Assembly (NCBI RefSeq): GCF_036850765.1
Contig: NC_089495.1
Coordinates: 21,544,875 to 21,608,874, forward strand
Direction: 5' to 3'
From: Saccopteryx bilineata
Lineage: Eukaryota > Chordata > Mammalia > Chiroptera > Emballonuridae
Length of the DNA: 64,000 bases
The notes beneath the pieces are model-generated. The model saw nothing but the letters and a program-made list of their open reading frames with translations. It searched no databases and was not told where the DNA came from. How positions within the stretch are numbered: position 1 is the first letter of the stretch; every line of letters begins with the position of its first letter. Made by a program: the position numbers and the translations under genes. Positions 12,280 through 23,174 of the stretch are shown piece by piece.

Positions 12280-13944
12280 AAACCCACTGCCTAATCCCAA
12301 CTGCAAACCCCAGACTAATCCCAACTGCAAACCCACTGCCTAATCCCAACTGCAAACCCCAGACTAATCCCAACTGCAAACCCCAGACTAATCCCAACTG
12401 CAAACCCACTGCCTAATCCCAACTGCAAACCCCAGACTAATCCCAACTGCAAACCCCAGACTAATCCCAACTGCAAACCCCAGACTAATCCCAACTGCAA
12501 ACCCACTGCCTAATCCCAACTGCAAACCCCAGACTAATCCCAACTGCAAACCCACTGCCTAATCCCAACTGCAAACTCCAGACTAATCCCAACTGCAAAC
12601 CCCAGACTAATCCCAACTGCAAACCCCAGGCTAATCCCAACTGCAAACCCACTGCCTAATCCCAACTGCAAACCCCAGACTAATCCCAACTGCAAACCCA
12701 CTGCCTAATCCCAACTGCAAACCCCAGACTAATCCCAACTGCAAACCCCAGACTAATCCCAACTGCAAACCCACTGCCTAATCCCAACTGCAAACTCCAG
12801 ACTAATCCCAACTGCAAACCCCAGACTAATCCCAACTGCAAACCCCAGACTAATCCCAACTGCAAACCCACTGCCTAATCCCAACTGCAAACCCCAGACT
12901 AATCCCAACTGCAAACCCACTGCCTAATCCCAACTGCAAACTCCAGACTAATCCCAACTGCAAACCCCAGACTAATCCCAACTGCAAACCCCAGGCTAAT
13001 CCCAACTGCAAACCCACTGCCTAATCCCAACTGCAAACCCCAGACTAATCCCAACTGCAAACCCACTGCCTAATCCCAACTGCAAACCCCAGACTAATCC
13101 CAACTGCAAACCCACTGCCTAATCCCAACTGCAAACTCCAGACTAATCCCAACTGCAAACCCCAGACTAATCCCAACTGCAAACCCCAGACTAATCCCAA
13201 CTGCAAACCCACTGCCTAATCCCAACTGCAAACCCCAGACTAATCCCAACTGCAAACCCCAGACTAATCCCAACTGCAAACCCACTGCCTAATCCCAACT
13301 GCAAACTCCAGACTAATCCCAACTGCAAACCCCAGACTAATCCCAACTGCAAACCCCAGACTAATCCCAACTGCAAACCCACTGCCTAATCCCAACTGCA
13401 AACCCCAGACTAATCCCAACTGCAAACCCACTGCCTAATCCCAACTGCAAACTCCAGACTAATCCCAACTGCAAACCCCAGACTAATCCCAACTGCAAAC
13501 CCCAGGCTAATCCCAACTGCAAACCCACTGCCTAATCCCAACTGCAAACTCCAGACTAATCCCAACTGCAAACCCCAGACTAATCCCAACTGCAAACCCC
13601 AGACTAATCCCAACTGCAAAGCCACTGCCTAATCCCAACTGCAAACCCCAGACTAATCCCAACTGCAAACCCCAGACTAATCCCAACTGCAAACCCCAGA
13701 CTAATCCCAACTGCAAACCCACTGCCTAATCCCAACTGCAAACCCCAGACTAATCCCAACTGCAAACCCACTGCCTAATCCCAACTGCAAACCCCAGACT
13801 AATCCCAACTGCAAACCCCAGACTAATCCCAACTGCAAACCCCAGACTAATCCCAACTGCAAACCCCAGACTAATCCCAACTGCAAACCCCAGACTAATC
13901 CCAACTGCAAACCCCAGACTAATCCCAACTGCAAACCCCAGACT
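12280..13944. repeat. Minisatellite of 24- and 25-bp units, about 68 copies
   Basis: Two alternating unit types share the core TAATCCCAACTGCAAACCC. The 24-bp type ends CAGAC and the 25-bp type ends ACTGCC. Unit types recur in blocks, giving higher-order periods of 97 bp (three 24s plus one 25), 365 bp and 414 bp. Rare variants (CTCCAGAC, CCAGGC) travel with particular blocks. The final part (13780-13944) is a pure run of 24-bp units. The array produces repetitive minus-strand open frames (GLQLGLVW octapeptide) that are not genes. Confidence 0.97.
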
Positions 13945-14628
13945 GCAGGGCTTCCCGCTCACACCTTTTTCATCCATTTTCCTATTAGCTCATCAAACTC
14001 ATATTTATTGGCTCTCTATGACTTATGCCCAACGCTGTGAGAAGTGCTGTTTCAAATTTTATTTTTAAGAACTATAACTGAAGGGAAAAGAATACTTTTC
14101 CCAGGCTCCCAAGATTTCCAAAAACCTGTAACAAATAATAATTTGCTTTAGAAAATCAGTGACCCTTTCACCATGCAGACACATTCCCTCAAGGTCATCA
14201 CTCTGAAACTCTTATGCCACCAAAAAAAAAAAAAGAAAAAAAGAAAAAAGTGACAGGGTGTTTTCTCACTAGGGTATGCACATTACCATTTTTAGAATTC
14301 CTTCTGTCATATGACATCCTCATCGCCTCAGGGGAAAGACATGTCACAATCTAAGTCATTTAAGATGGCAGCTGCCTGATGCCATTCAGCACTATTTTGG
14401 CAGAACCACAGCTGAGGGCACAGCCCAGATGGGTGTGGCCGTGCACGAGGAGAGTGGTGATAAGGACAAGACAACTGACACTGACAAGGGGCCATCGTAA
14501 CGGATCAGGGACCACAGCCGCCGCTAGTGCTTTTTAAAATTTTAAATATATGCATATTGTAAATATAAATACATAGTCATGACTGAGTTTGGGCAAAATA
14601 TAAAAGCACAAAGATTAATTTTATTTTT
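13945..14628. other. Intergenic sequence, no gene recognised
   Basis: It contains an A-rich tract (14220-14250) that could be an old retroposon tail. Otherwise nothing was recognised. Confidence 0.4.
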
Positions 14629-14629
14629 T

Positions 14630-15175
14630 AATTTTCCTCCCAGCTTTATTGAGATATAATTGACGTATAACATTGCATAAGCTTAAAAACATAATGATTT
14701 GGTACAAGTATATCCTGTGAAATGTTTACCAAATTAAGTTAGTTAGCTCATCCTTCACCTCACCTAGTTAGCTTTGTTGTTGTTACCGTGAGAACATTTG
14801 CTATCTACTCTCTTAGCAACTTTCAAGTCTACGATACTTGTTAATTATAGTCACCATGCTGCACATTAGAGCTCATGAATTTACCCACCTTCTAACTGGA
14901 AGTTTGTACGGTTTGACCAGCATCTTCCCATCCCCCTCCCAGCCCCTGACCACCACTATTCTTCAAGTTCTATGAGTTTCTTGTTTTAGATTCCACATCT
15001 GAGTGAGAACATATGCATTTGTCTTGCTCCGACTTACTTCATGTAGCACAATGACCTCAAGGTCCATCCATGTTGTCACAAATGGCAGGATATTCTTCTT
15101 GTTTAAAGCTAAATAATATTCCACTATATATATATCTATATAGTATGTGCCTATGTTTTATATATAAAGAGAAAT
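14630..15175 (-). repeat. Ancient L1 3' end (L1MA-like), antisense
   Basis: The plus strand contains TTTATTGAGATATAATTGAC, CTCTTAGCAACTTTCAAGTC, AGTCACCATGCTGCACATTA and CTCAAGGTCCATCCATGTTG in that order, as in reverse-complemented L1MA-type 3' regions recalled from memory. It is diverged and truncated near the TATATA stretch at 15130-15170. Confidence 0.75.
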
Positions 15176-15179
15176 ATAT

Positions 15180-17130
15180 TTTATTTTTTTCCACCATTCA
15201 TTTTGAAATAGTTTCTGTTTTACAAAAAAAAGTTGCAAAAATAGTATAAAGAATTATAACATGCTCTTTATTCAGAGTATCCAAATATTAATACTATATC
15301 ACATTTGCTCCTTTGTGTACTGTCTCTCTCTCTCTCAATGCATATTATTTATTTCTGAACCATCTGATGTTAAATTGCAAATTGATACCCTTGTCTCTAA
15401 ATATGTCTGCATGTATTCCCTAAAACAAAACGAGTCTTACACCTATGCTCACTAGACAACAAAATCAGGAAATTAATGACATTATTGTAGTATTTAATCT
15501 ACTGAATTTATTGAATCTCACCAGTGTGTTCTTACTGCTCTTTAGCAAAGAAAAACCATTCTGGCTCAGGATCCAACCCCAGATCACCTATGGCATTCAG
15601 TCTCTTCGGTATCCTTAATCTATAATAGATAGCTCTCCAGACTTTCTTGTCTGGCTTGGCCATTGTTGAAGAGTACCAGCCAATTACCTTGTAAAAGAAT
15701 TTTAAGTCTGTTTTTTCTTCATGATTAGATTCATGTCGAACTATCTTTGGCAGGAATGCTGTGGAAGTGAGGCCGTATTCTCAGGGCAGCATATCAAGAA
15801 CACAGTACTGGTGACGTTAACTTCGATCAGTTGGTGAAAGCGGTTACCAACATGCCTATTGTAAACGATACTAGTTTATCCTTTGTAATTAAAACCGTCT
15901 TGTGGGGAGACAATGTTACTACTATATAAATATCCTATTAATCTTCCAATTTTTACCTATTACTTTTACCATCCTTGGTGATTTTTGCCTGAATAAATTA
16001 TTATTATAATAATTACTAAAGGGTGATGTTCTAATCACATCATTACTTGTTTATTAGTTTGCATTCTACTGTAAGAAAGTGCTTTCCCTCCTCCTCATCT
16101 ATTTATTCATTTATATCAATATTGATACCTATGGATTTTCATTTTATTTATTTATTAATTATTATTATTATTATTATTATTTTTGTATTTTTCTGAAGTT
16201 GGAAACAGAGAGGCAGTCAGACTCCTGCATGTGCCCGACCGGGATCCACCCGGCATGCCCACCAGGGGGTAATGCTCTGCCTATCTGGGGCGTTGCTCTG
16301 TTGCAACCAGAGCCATTCTAGCGCCTGAAGCAGAGGCCATAGAGCCATCCTAAGCGCCTGGGCCAACTTTGCTCTAATGGAGCCTTGGCTGCAGGAGGGG
16401 AAGAGAGAGACAGAGAGGAAGGAGAGGGGGAGGAGTAGAGAAGCAGACGGGCGCTTCTCGTGTGTGCCCTAGCCGGGAATCGAACCCAGGACTCCTGCAT
16501 GCCAGGCCGATGTTCTACCACTGAGCCAACAGGCCAGGGCCGGATTTTCGTTTTAGTGTAAGTTATAATCTCTCTCTCTCTTTATTTTGATGCACAAGTT
16601 GTCCCAGACTTGGTCAGTGGGAGTCTGTCTCGTCAGTCTGACTCCTATGACTTTTCAGTATGTTCCTTCCATCCTTTGAACACATACTTACTTATTTTGC
16701 ACACCAAGCTGCTCCAGCCCTGAAATCAGCCAATTTTCCAAGGAACTCTAGACCTTTTTAGGAGAGTGTGGTATTAAAAAACTCAGATCTGGGCATTAAA
16801 TATGTTCATTGCTACTGGGATATCATTACTTTTAGTCACTCTCAGTAAACAGTCAGGCGTATATGTTTGTGTCCTGAGATTCACAATGATTTTTATATCA
16901 ATATATTTAGAAACCCTGTGATTATACTGATACTTCAAATTCTAATACAGCACTTCAGGATGCACTCTAGTCTCCTTTGGTGCATTTGAAATTCTCTTCT
17001 CTGATAGTGCAAATCGGGATCCTGTTATTTAATCAATCTGAGAATATCCATAAAGTACTTTCAGAATTGCTAACGTATACCATCTTTTCATTTTTATATG
17101 TTGCAAAACCTTCTTTAAATTTGTCTTTTA
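15180..17130 (-). repeat. Ancient LINE-type repeat (L1M-like 3' region), antisense, split by a SINE
   Basis: The plus strand reads AAAGTTGCAAAAATAGTATA, TTTCTGAACCATCTGATGTT, TTTGAAGAGTACCAG-like text, GATTAGATTCATG, TTTGTGGGGAGACAATG-like text and GATGCACAAGTTGTCCCAGA, an order I recall from a common mammalian L1M-type 3' region. The SINE at 16148-16541 interrupts it and the same repeat resumes at 16557. The family name is uncertain. Confidence 0.55.
16148..16541 (-). mobile_element. tRNA-derived SINE family C
   Basis: On the minus strand it starts GCCCTGGCCTGTTGGCTCAG and ends with AAAAATACAAAAA and an A/T-rich tail, with an (ATT)n tract. Flanks GGATTTTCATTTTAT (16133) and GGATTTTCGTTTTAG (16542) form the TSD. 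Confidence 0.92.
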
Positions 17131-18196
17131 CTTTCTTATTTTGTCCATGATATTTTTAGAGGAACAGAACATTTAAAAGATGTATATAATCTAACACAGT
17201 GATCTTCGTTATGCTCTTGTTAGAAAAATCCAACCCTACTCTGAAATCCTAGTAAATATTCACTTTATTTCCCTAGGGTTTGTTTAATTTCAGGTTTTTT
17301 TTACACTGAATCTCCTCATTCCCTTCTGGAAGTTATTTAAGTGTATACTAAGAAAAAATATATATAATTTTTCCCCCACATGTGGTAAAACGTATTTCCC
17401 AGGACCATTTGGAAGGATGATAGTTCTAAAGAATAAATGGACGTTCAAAAGTAAAGATTTCCACTTGTATTGTCCAGGTTTTCCTATCTGTACACTAAGT
17501 ATAACAGTTTTCATCTCCTTGTGGCATCACACGTGGAGAATATCAGCCCATGTCCTACCAAGCTATTCATACTTGCCTGTGAGACAAGCATTTTGAAAAG
17601 ATGATATAAAACCTTGATGCCCTGAATTAATGTACCAACAAGGGCTTAAAAGAACTATATCTATAATCCATCTGGAGCCCAAATGAAGCACTTTGGGCAT
17701 TCTCAATATTATTTCTGAGAATTTTGTTTTTCTCTCTTCCCCAGTCCCTGGATGGGGCATTCATCAGCGATAGAGGACCACGAGTCTGGTCAGCTGCAAG
17801 ACCAGGAGAGGACAGGGAGGAAGTCAGCGGCTGACAAAGCCACCAGGTTAAAAGAGAAATCGACAGATAACTTCACGTGCATGAATTTGACTCCTGATGT
17901 CTCCCTCTGTATACTACTCTCATATTTATTCCTTAAACAGACATGTTTATTTTTAAAAAATGATGTACTGACTCTCAGTTTTACAGACTTATTAAATATT
18001 GCAGATATAATCCTTAGCACTTAATATGCAAAATTTGAAGTTTATATAAAATACAAATTAGAAAGTTAAGTGTGCTACTGCAAAGTTATCTACTCCAAGG
18101 TTCTCTGGATAGATTAAAACTCTACAGAGGTCACAAAATGCCATGTTCGTGGGTGAGGAAAATAAAGTTTATGGCATTGCTTGGCTTTTAGTCTAG
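17131..18196. other. Intergenic sequence, no gene recognised
   Basis: A pyrimidine tract and CCCCAG at 17728-17743 precede an open stretch to about 17846. There is no convincing donor, so no exon is called. Confidence 0.4.
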
Positions 18197-18201
18197 ACAC
18201 A

Positions 18202-18387
18202 GTTTTTTAAATTTTTTTAAATTTTTTAAAATTCATTTTGAGAGAGAAGAGAAAGAGAGAGAAGTAGGGAAGAGCAGGAAGTATCAACTCCTATATGTGC
18301 CTTGACCAGGCAAGCCCAGGGTTTCAAACTGGCGACCTCAGCTTTTCCAGGCCGACGCTTTATCCACGGCATCACCACAGGTCAGGC
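18202..18387 (-). mobile_element. tRNA-derived SINE family A
   Basis: On the minus strand it reads GCCTGACCTGTGGTGATGCC, then a B-box region and CCTTGACCAGG (plus-strand view), ending in an AT-rich tail. ACACAGTT (18197-18204) and GCACAGTT (18387-18394) flank it. Confidence 0.85.
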
Positions 18388-18970
18388 ACAGTTGAACTTC
18401 TTCCCAGTGAACACTGTGGTCATCTATTTTGACCTTCATCCAGAAAGTATTTGATAATTGGCCTCACTGTTTTAATAATATGGGAGCCCTTAATAACATT
18501 TTGTGATTGCACACTTGGATAAACTACTGGTTAACACCATGCACTTGTAAAACAGAGTCACTAAACAGGGTCACTGCCTTGTAGCAAAGGCATCACTCAC
18601 CTCTCAGCTTTATGAGCATTCCCAGCCTGCGGACACTGCTCCTTCCTTCTCCCATGTTCCCATTTGGAAGTCTCTGCAGGGGCTAATTATGCTGATGTTA
18701 TCATCGGTGTTTACAATCATCACGGGCAGAAGTGAACTCTGTCTGCTCTTTGATTTTCTCATTTGCAGCATGCCTGCAGGGAGAAAGGGGAGCTGCAATA
18801 AACAGTAGACAAAGCAATCTCAAGTAGGGGCAGTGGGGGTGATCATCTAAGGGACATTATAATTTCAAGGGAAAGCTACTGTGGGTATTTGGAAAGCAAA
18901 GTGAAATACAAAGGAGGAGGGAAAAAATGATCCATCCTCCCAAAGCTAAAGTAATCTGTTAGTATTTTGG
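18388..18970. other. Intergenic sequence, no feature recognised
   Basis: No ORF, exon or repeat was recognised. Confidence 0.4.
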
Positions 18971-18987
18971 TGATTTTTAGTTAAGAA

Positions 18988-19210
18988 TGCTCTGCCTATC
19001 TGGGGCATTGCTCTGTTGCAACCAGAGCCATTCTAGCACCTGAAGCAGAGGCCATAGAGCCATCCTCAGCGCCTGGGCCAACTTTGCTCTAATGGAGCCT
19101 TGGCTGCAGGAGGGGAAGAGAGAGACAGAGAGGAAGGAGAGGGGGAGGGGTGGAGAAGCAGATGGGCACTTCTCGTGTGTGCCCTGGCTGGGAATCAAAC
19201 CCAGGACTCC
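18988..19210 (-). mobile_element. SINE family C fragment truncated at both ends
   Basis: This internal segment of family C is very similar to 16271-16496. It lacks the A-box head (right side) and the 3' half with A-tail (left side). Similar flanks TGATTTTTAGTTAAGAA (18971) and TGATTTTTATTAAGAAC (19211) look like a duplication. Confidence 0.85.
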
Positions 19211-19289
19211 TGATTTTTATTAAGAACCAAACGGTGAAAACATTTTTAAACAGAGATGAAAAACCTTCTGACAAGATATATGGCCAGTG

Positions 19290-19848
19290 GCTTCCCCCAT
19301 CGTGGTCATGCAGGTTCTCATTGGATTCAGGCAGACGGTCAAGAAACAGTGGAGCCAAAAAATGGTGGGCCATTCCTTTATTCAAGTCTCGTACTGGCCG
19401 ACGAGCAAACACACAGGGAAAACACTTCCCTTTCACTCAGAGCACCCAAAGCCCCTGATACATTCTCCAGTTCCACAACCAGGAGAATCTTCTCTGGTTC
19501 CTCTTAGATTCAAAGGCCCCACCAATCTCAGTGGAGCTCACAAAAGCCCCTCAGCTCTGGTTCCCCATCTAAACTCTTTTTGCTCCTCTGCAAAAACTGG
19601 CTTCTTCTTCAGCACTCTGCATTCTCTCTGCTCTCCCTGCAAAACTGGCTGCGCCCACAAAGACCCCTCCTCCAGCAAACATAGCAAAGCAATGGCCCCT
19701 CCCAAGCAGGAATGCAATACACAATTTGCAATCAACTGCCCTGCTCTGAGGGCAACCACACGTGGCTGCACAGCGCCATTTTTTAACAATAAAAGTAAGC
19801 AAACTAAAAAAATACAAAATTACAAACTCATTTGCCCAACACAGCAAT
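19290..19848 (-). repeat. LTR-like element, antisense
   Basis: On the minus strand the element begins TGTTGGGCAAATGAG, has an AATAAA (in TTGAATAAAGGAATGG) followed by GGCTCCACTGTTTCTTGACC, and ends near GAGAACCTGCA. This is the order expected of U3-R-U5 in a retroviral LTR. Its 3' part resembles 21085-21160 on the plus strand. No internal viral genes were seen. The assignment as an LTR is inference. Confidence 0.5.
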
Positions 19849-19917
19849 TCCTGAGAAGTCCCAGCCATGGGTCTTCTTGGAGCAGATTTGTATCTGGGTG
19901 CTGCCATTACCATAAAG

Positions 19918-20263
19918 CAGTGGTCCCCAATCCCCAGGCTGCGAACCAGTACTGGTCTGTGGGCCATTTGGTACCGATCCGCAGAGAAAGAATAAATAAC
20001 TTACATTATTTCCATTTTACTTAGATTTAAGTCTGAACGATGTTTTATTTTTAAAAAATGACCAGATTCCCTCTGTTACATCCGTCTAAGACTCACTCTT
20101 GACGCTTGTCTCGTAAGTTCGACAATTATATTTAAAAATACCACAGTTTTTACGCCAGTCGCATAATTTTATTTTGTGCATTTATCCGTCCCACCCTTAA
20201 GGCTGGTCCGTGAAAATATTTTCGGACATTAAACCGGTCCATGGCCCAAAAAAGGGACCACTG
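19918..20263 (+). mobile_element. hAT DNA transposon (non-autonomous), complete copy
   Basis: It begins CAGTGGTCCCCAATCCCCAG, ends with inverted GGGACCACTG, and is flanked by the perfect 8-bp duplication CCATAAAG (19910-19917 and 20264-20271), the signature of hAT superfamily insertion. It has no transposase. It is the same family as 26591-27585. Confidence 0.93.
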
Positions 20264-20271
20264 CCATAAAG

Positions 20272-20700
20272 TATTCATGCAAGAATTTTCATTTTTCTTT
20301 CTAGTTGACCACATAGGTTTTCCTTCCATGGATAAGCTTTGTACAGGACAGTTTGGGAAGTGTGTATTTGAGGATGGTGGCCTGTCATCTCATCTGGAGA
20401 AACTTGCTATCAGGCTGCAGGGGAGAGAGCTGTGTGATGGGCACTCAGCCTCTGTCCCTCGAGTGTCCACTGTCCTGCCCTTGCTGTGCCATCTGTGGGG
20501 GTGGCCTTCAGCGGCGCTCATTCTGTGCATTTGTCCTTACAGGTGTTGAAAATACATTACATATAAAACTTGAAGCCTCATTTTTTCACTTAAAATGGTA
20601 GCAAAGGTTTTTATATATGTTGGGCAGATAAAGTTATGTTTTCTCACCCTTATTGTTAAAATGGCCTGTCCACACAGATGGCCGTCGCCTAGGTGATCAC
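20272..20700. other. Intergenic sequence, no gene recognised
   Basis: Open frames here have no domain or splice support. Confidence 0.4.
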
Positions 20701-21165
20701 ATTAATTGCCCTTCTTGCTTGGAAGGCACGTGGTTATACTAAGGTGTGTTGGGGGAGGGCTTTCGCACCAAAAGGTTTTAAAAGGAGGAGCTAGGAGGCC
20801 ATTTGTAGAGAGATCATGTAGTTCCAGGGGAGAGTGATCACGTTCTGGGAAGAGCCCGTGGAGGCAGGGCAGGCAGGCCACGTGGAGGAGGCAGCCAGAA
20901 TGGCGGAATGGGGAAGGAGAAGCCAGTTCATGAAGGAAAAGGAGATGGGGAACAGAGGTGAATAAGACTGGTGAGGTAGAAGCCTTGGATTCTAAGAAAC
21001 TCGGAAAAGTCAGTAGATTTGTGAGCACTGAATGAGTGGGTTTTGGAGCCCAGTGTGTGTATATTCTCACACGTCAAGTGCGAGCTAGTATTAAAGGATG
21101 GAACACCAGTTTTCGGCTCTGTTGCTTCTTTACCATCTGTCTGAATCAAACCTGAACCTGCCTTG
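20700..21165 (+). repeat. LTR-like element, sense
   Basis: The end at 21085-21160 (GTATTAAAGGATGGAACACC, GGCTCTGTTGCTTCTTTACC, TCTGAATCAAACCTGAACCTG) parallels the end of the antisense element at 19290-19400. The upstream GTTTTAAAAGGAGGAGCTAG could be the U3/promoter. The boundaries are approximate. Confidence 0.4.
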
Positions 21166-21169
21166 ACCA

Positions 21170-22215
21170 GGCAGCTTTGAGGGCAGCTGCGGTTACTGGC
21201 TATACAGTATGTTATTATAATACAGTTTTGCGAAGGCATCATTTCAATATTTCCCATTATAGACTCATACTTACTGTTTTCTTATTGCTGCTTAAAATTT
21301 TTATGAAGAACATCCTTACACACATAGCTGTGACCACGTCTCTACGATGGCGGGATAGACTCCTCAGGTGGGATTAAATGTGCACCCATTGGCATCTTTC
21401 AAGAGCTGTTCCCAACTGCTTCGCCGCGTGGTCCCTCCACTGCCAGGGCCGCAGCACGAGTGCAAATGAGGCAAAATGGAAAGGCACATTATTTGGGAAA
21501 ATTCTAGTGCTTGGTGGCACAAGATGTTAAAGTTAGAGTGGTTTACTGACACAACCCCTTTTAGTATCTTTGTTTTACAATCCTAATAATGAAACACAAT
21601 TCCATTTGGGACTCCATCTGGGGGGTTTGGCCTCAGAAACGCCTCACCTGACAGTCTGGTCAGTTCATGTTTTAAAAACATGGGTTCCAAGAACAGTGTT
21701 CTAGATGCGCCCCTGGGTGTCAACATCTTCGGTGAAACCAGATTTAGTCTTTCCCTTTAGCTGTGTTAAATGTCGTCCTCATTTTTACAAGGGACAGCCC
21801 TTGCACAGAAAATGTACCACTCACCCAACCTGTCCATTTGAGAACTTGAACATTTAGTTTTTTTCACTTGCATTTAAAAATAACACTGTGATAAAATCTT
21901 TGAAGGCCAGTGGATGTATGAAGGGGTTCATTCACTATCTATTAGACTCTGCAGCTGCGGAGACAGCAGTCCTAGCGGCTGTCCCCTGATACCATGTATG
22001 AATAAGAAGAGTGTCACAGCCCCAAATGGAGCCCGTTCCTCGAGGCCTCTGCGTGACAGACACAGGGCTAGTCACAAGGAGAACCAGATCAGAAGTGTGT
22101 GTGGGTCAGTGCAATTAGAAGATGACCCTAATCTTGACAGGCCAGCTCCACTAATTTTGTATGTGGGACAAAGGCCTTACAAACTGGCATAGATTCTATT
22201 CAAACTGTGGGAGGG
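21170..22215. other. Intergenic sequence, no gene recognised
   Basis: Mixed single-copy-looking DNA. No exon or named repeat was recognised. Confidence 0.4.
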
Positions 22216-22360
22216 ATCTTAAGCAATCACTGGGTAGAGAGATGAGCAGTTTGTGGCCTAGAAAGTCTCATGACATTGCAAGATCCCAGGACTAGTTAGC
22301 GGCTGAGTCTTTACCCAGATCACCTGATTGCAAGCCCGTGCTTATTCTAATATAGCATGA
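22215..22360 (-). repeat. Possible MIR fragment
   Basis: The plus strand shows GCGGCTGAGTCTTTACCCAG and GATTGCAAGCCCGTGCTTAT, resembling the reverse of a diverged MIR end. Confidence 0.35.
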
Positions 22361-22961
22361 GCTGTATCTCTGGCCCATGGAGACTTGGCAAGGTCAATGC
22401 GCTTGGCAGAAAGGGTTGAGAGATAAGCCTAGACATGTGCGAAAGCATCTCTTTTTATGTTGCTGCCACCTGCACAAAAGCAGTGGAATTTTCTGGTGCA
22501 GCCTGGACAGTGACAGTCATCCCCTTGTCTTCATTTGCATCTTTTAGGAGGAAACAAAATTTATTTTAAAATTCATTTTCCCAGCCCCTTATTTATAGCA
22601 AGCCCTTTATGCATGAAGAAATAGCTCCAAATCAAGACTCTTTCCTATGAGATGCAAACCAGTCGGCAGTGGATCATGTGACCAGGGAACTGTGATTTCC
22701 TGCCCTGAGCATCATGAAACCCCATCAATACCATCCATTAGCTGGTTTTCATGGAATTGTGTAAACACAGTTTTGCCAGTTCCAAGCACTTGGAAGGATT
22801 TCATTACACCTTCTTCCTAGCTCTGGACAGCAATGACCACATGCCAAGGCTGAAAAACTAACTAACTAGCTGTCCATCAGCTAGTGATTTGTAGGAAGAC
22901 ATCTGGACCAAAGTCTTTAGAGACACGCCATCATTTCAGACTGAAGAGTGTGTCAAAATTA

Positions 22962-23172
22962 AAATATTTATTAATTATTATTATTTTTTTATTTTAGAGA
23001 AATAAAACAGGTGGTGGGGGAGAGGGAGAGAGAGAGAGAAATGTCAATTTGTTGTTCCACTTATCTTTGCATTCACTGGTTGACTCTTGTATGAGCCCTG
23101 ACTAGGGAATCAAACCCGCAACCTTGGTGTACTGGGACAGTGCTCTAACCAACTGAGCCACCCAGCCAGGGT
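22962..23172 (-). mobile_element. Older tRNA-derived SINE, VES-like (here called D)
   Basis: The minus strand starts CCCTGGCTGGGTGGCTCAGT, with GTTTGATTCCCTAGTCAGGG and ATACAAGAGTCAACCAGTG further in, and ends in an AT-rich tail. It is more diverged than families A to C. Confidence 0.85.
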
Positions 23173-23174
23173 AC

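Noticed and set aside
12280..13944. Regular repeats considered as a CRISPR array
   Set aside because: The units are contiguous without unique spacers, and the context is a mammalian genome.
12315..13977. Many minus-strand open frames of 63-77 codons with a GLQLGLVW repeat
   Set aside because: They are translations of the 24-bp minisatellite unit (a multiple of three) broken by 25-bp units. No gene signals.
17744..17846. Plus-strand interval after a TTTTTCTCTCTTCCCCAG acceptor-like site
   Set aside because: The following donor candidate (CAG then GTTAAAAG) is weak and no neighbouring exon fits.
19287..20024. Plus-strand open frame of 245 codons
   Set aside because: It runs antisense through an LTR-like element and then into a hAT transposon; low-complexity Ser/Lys/His content and no domain.
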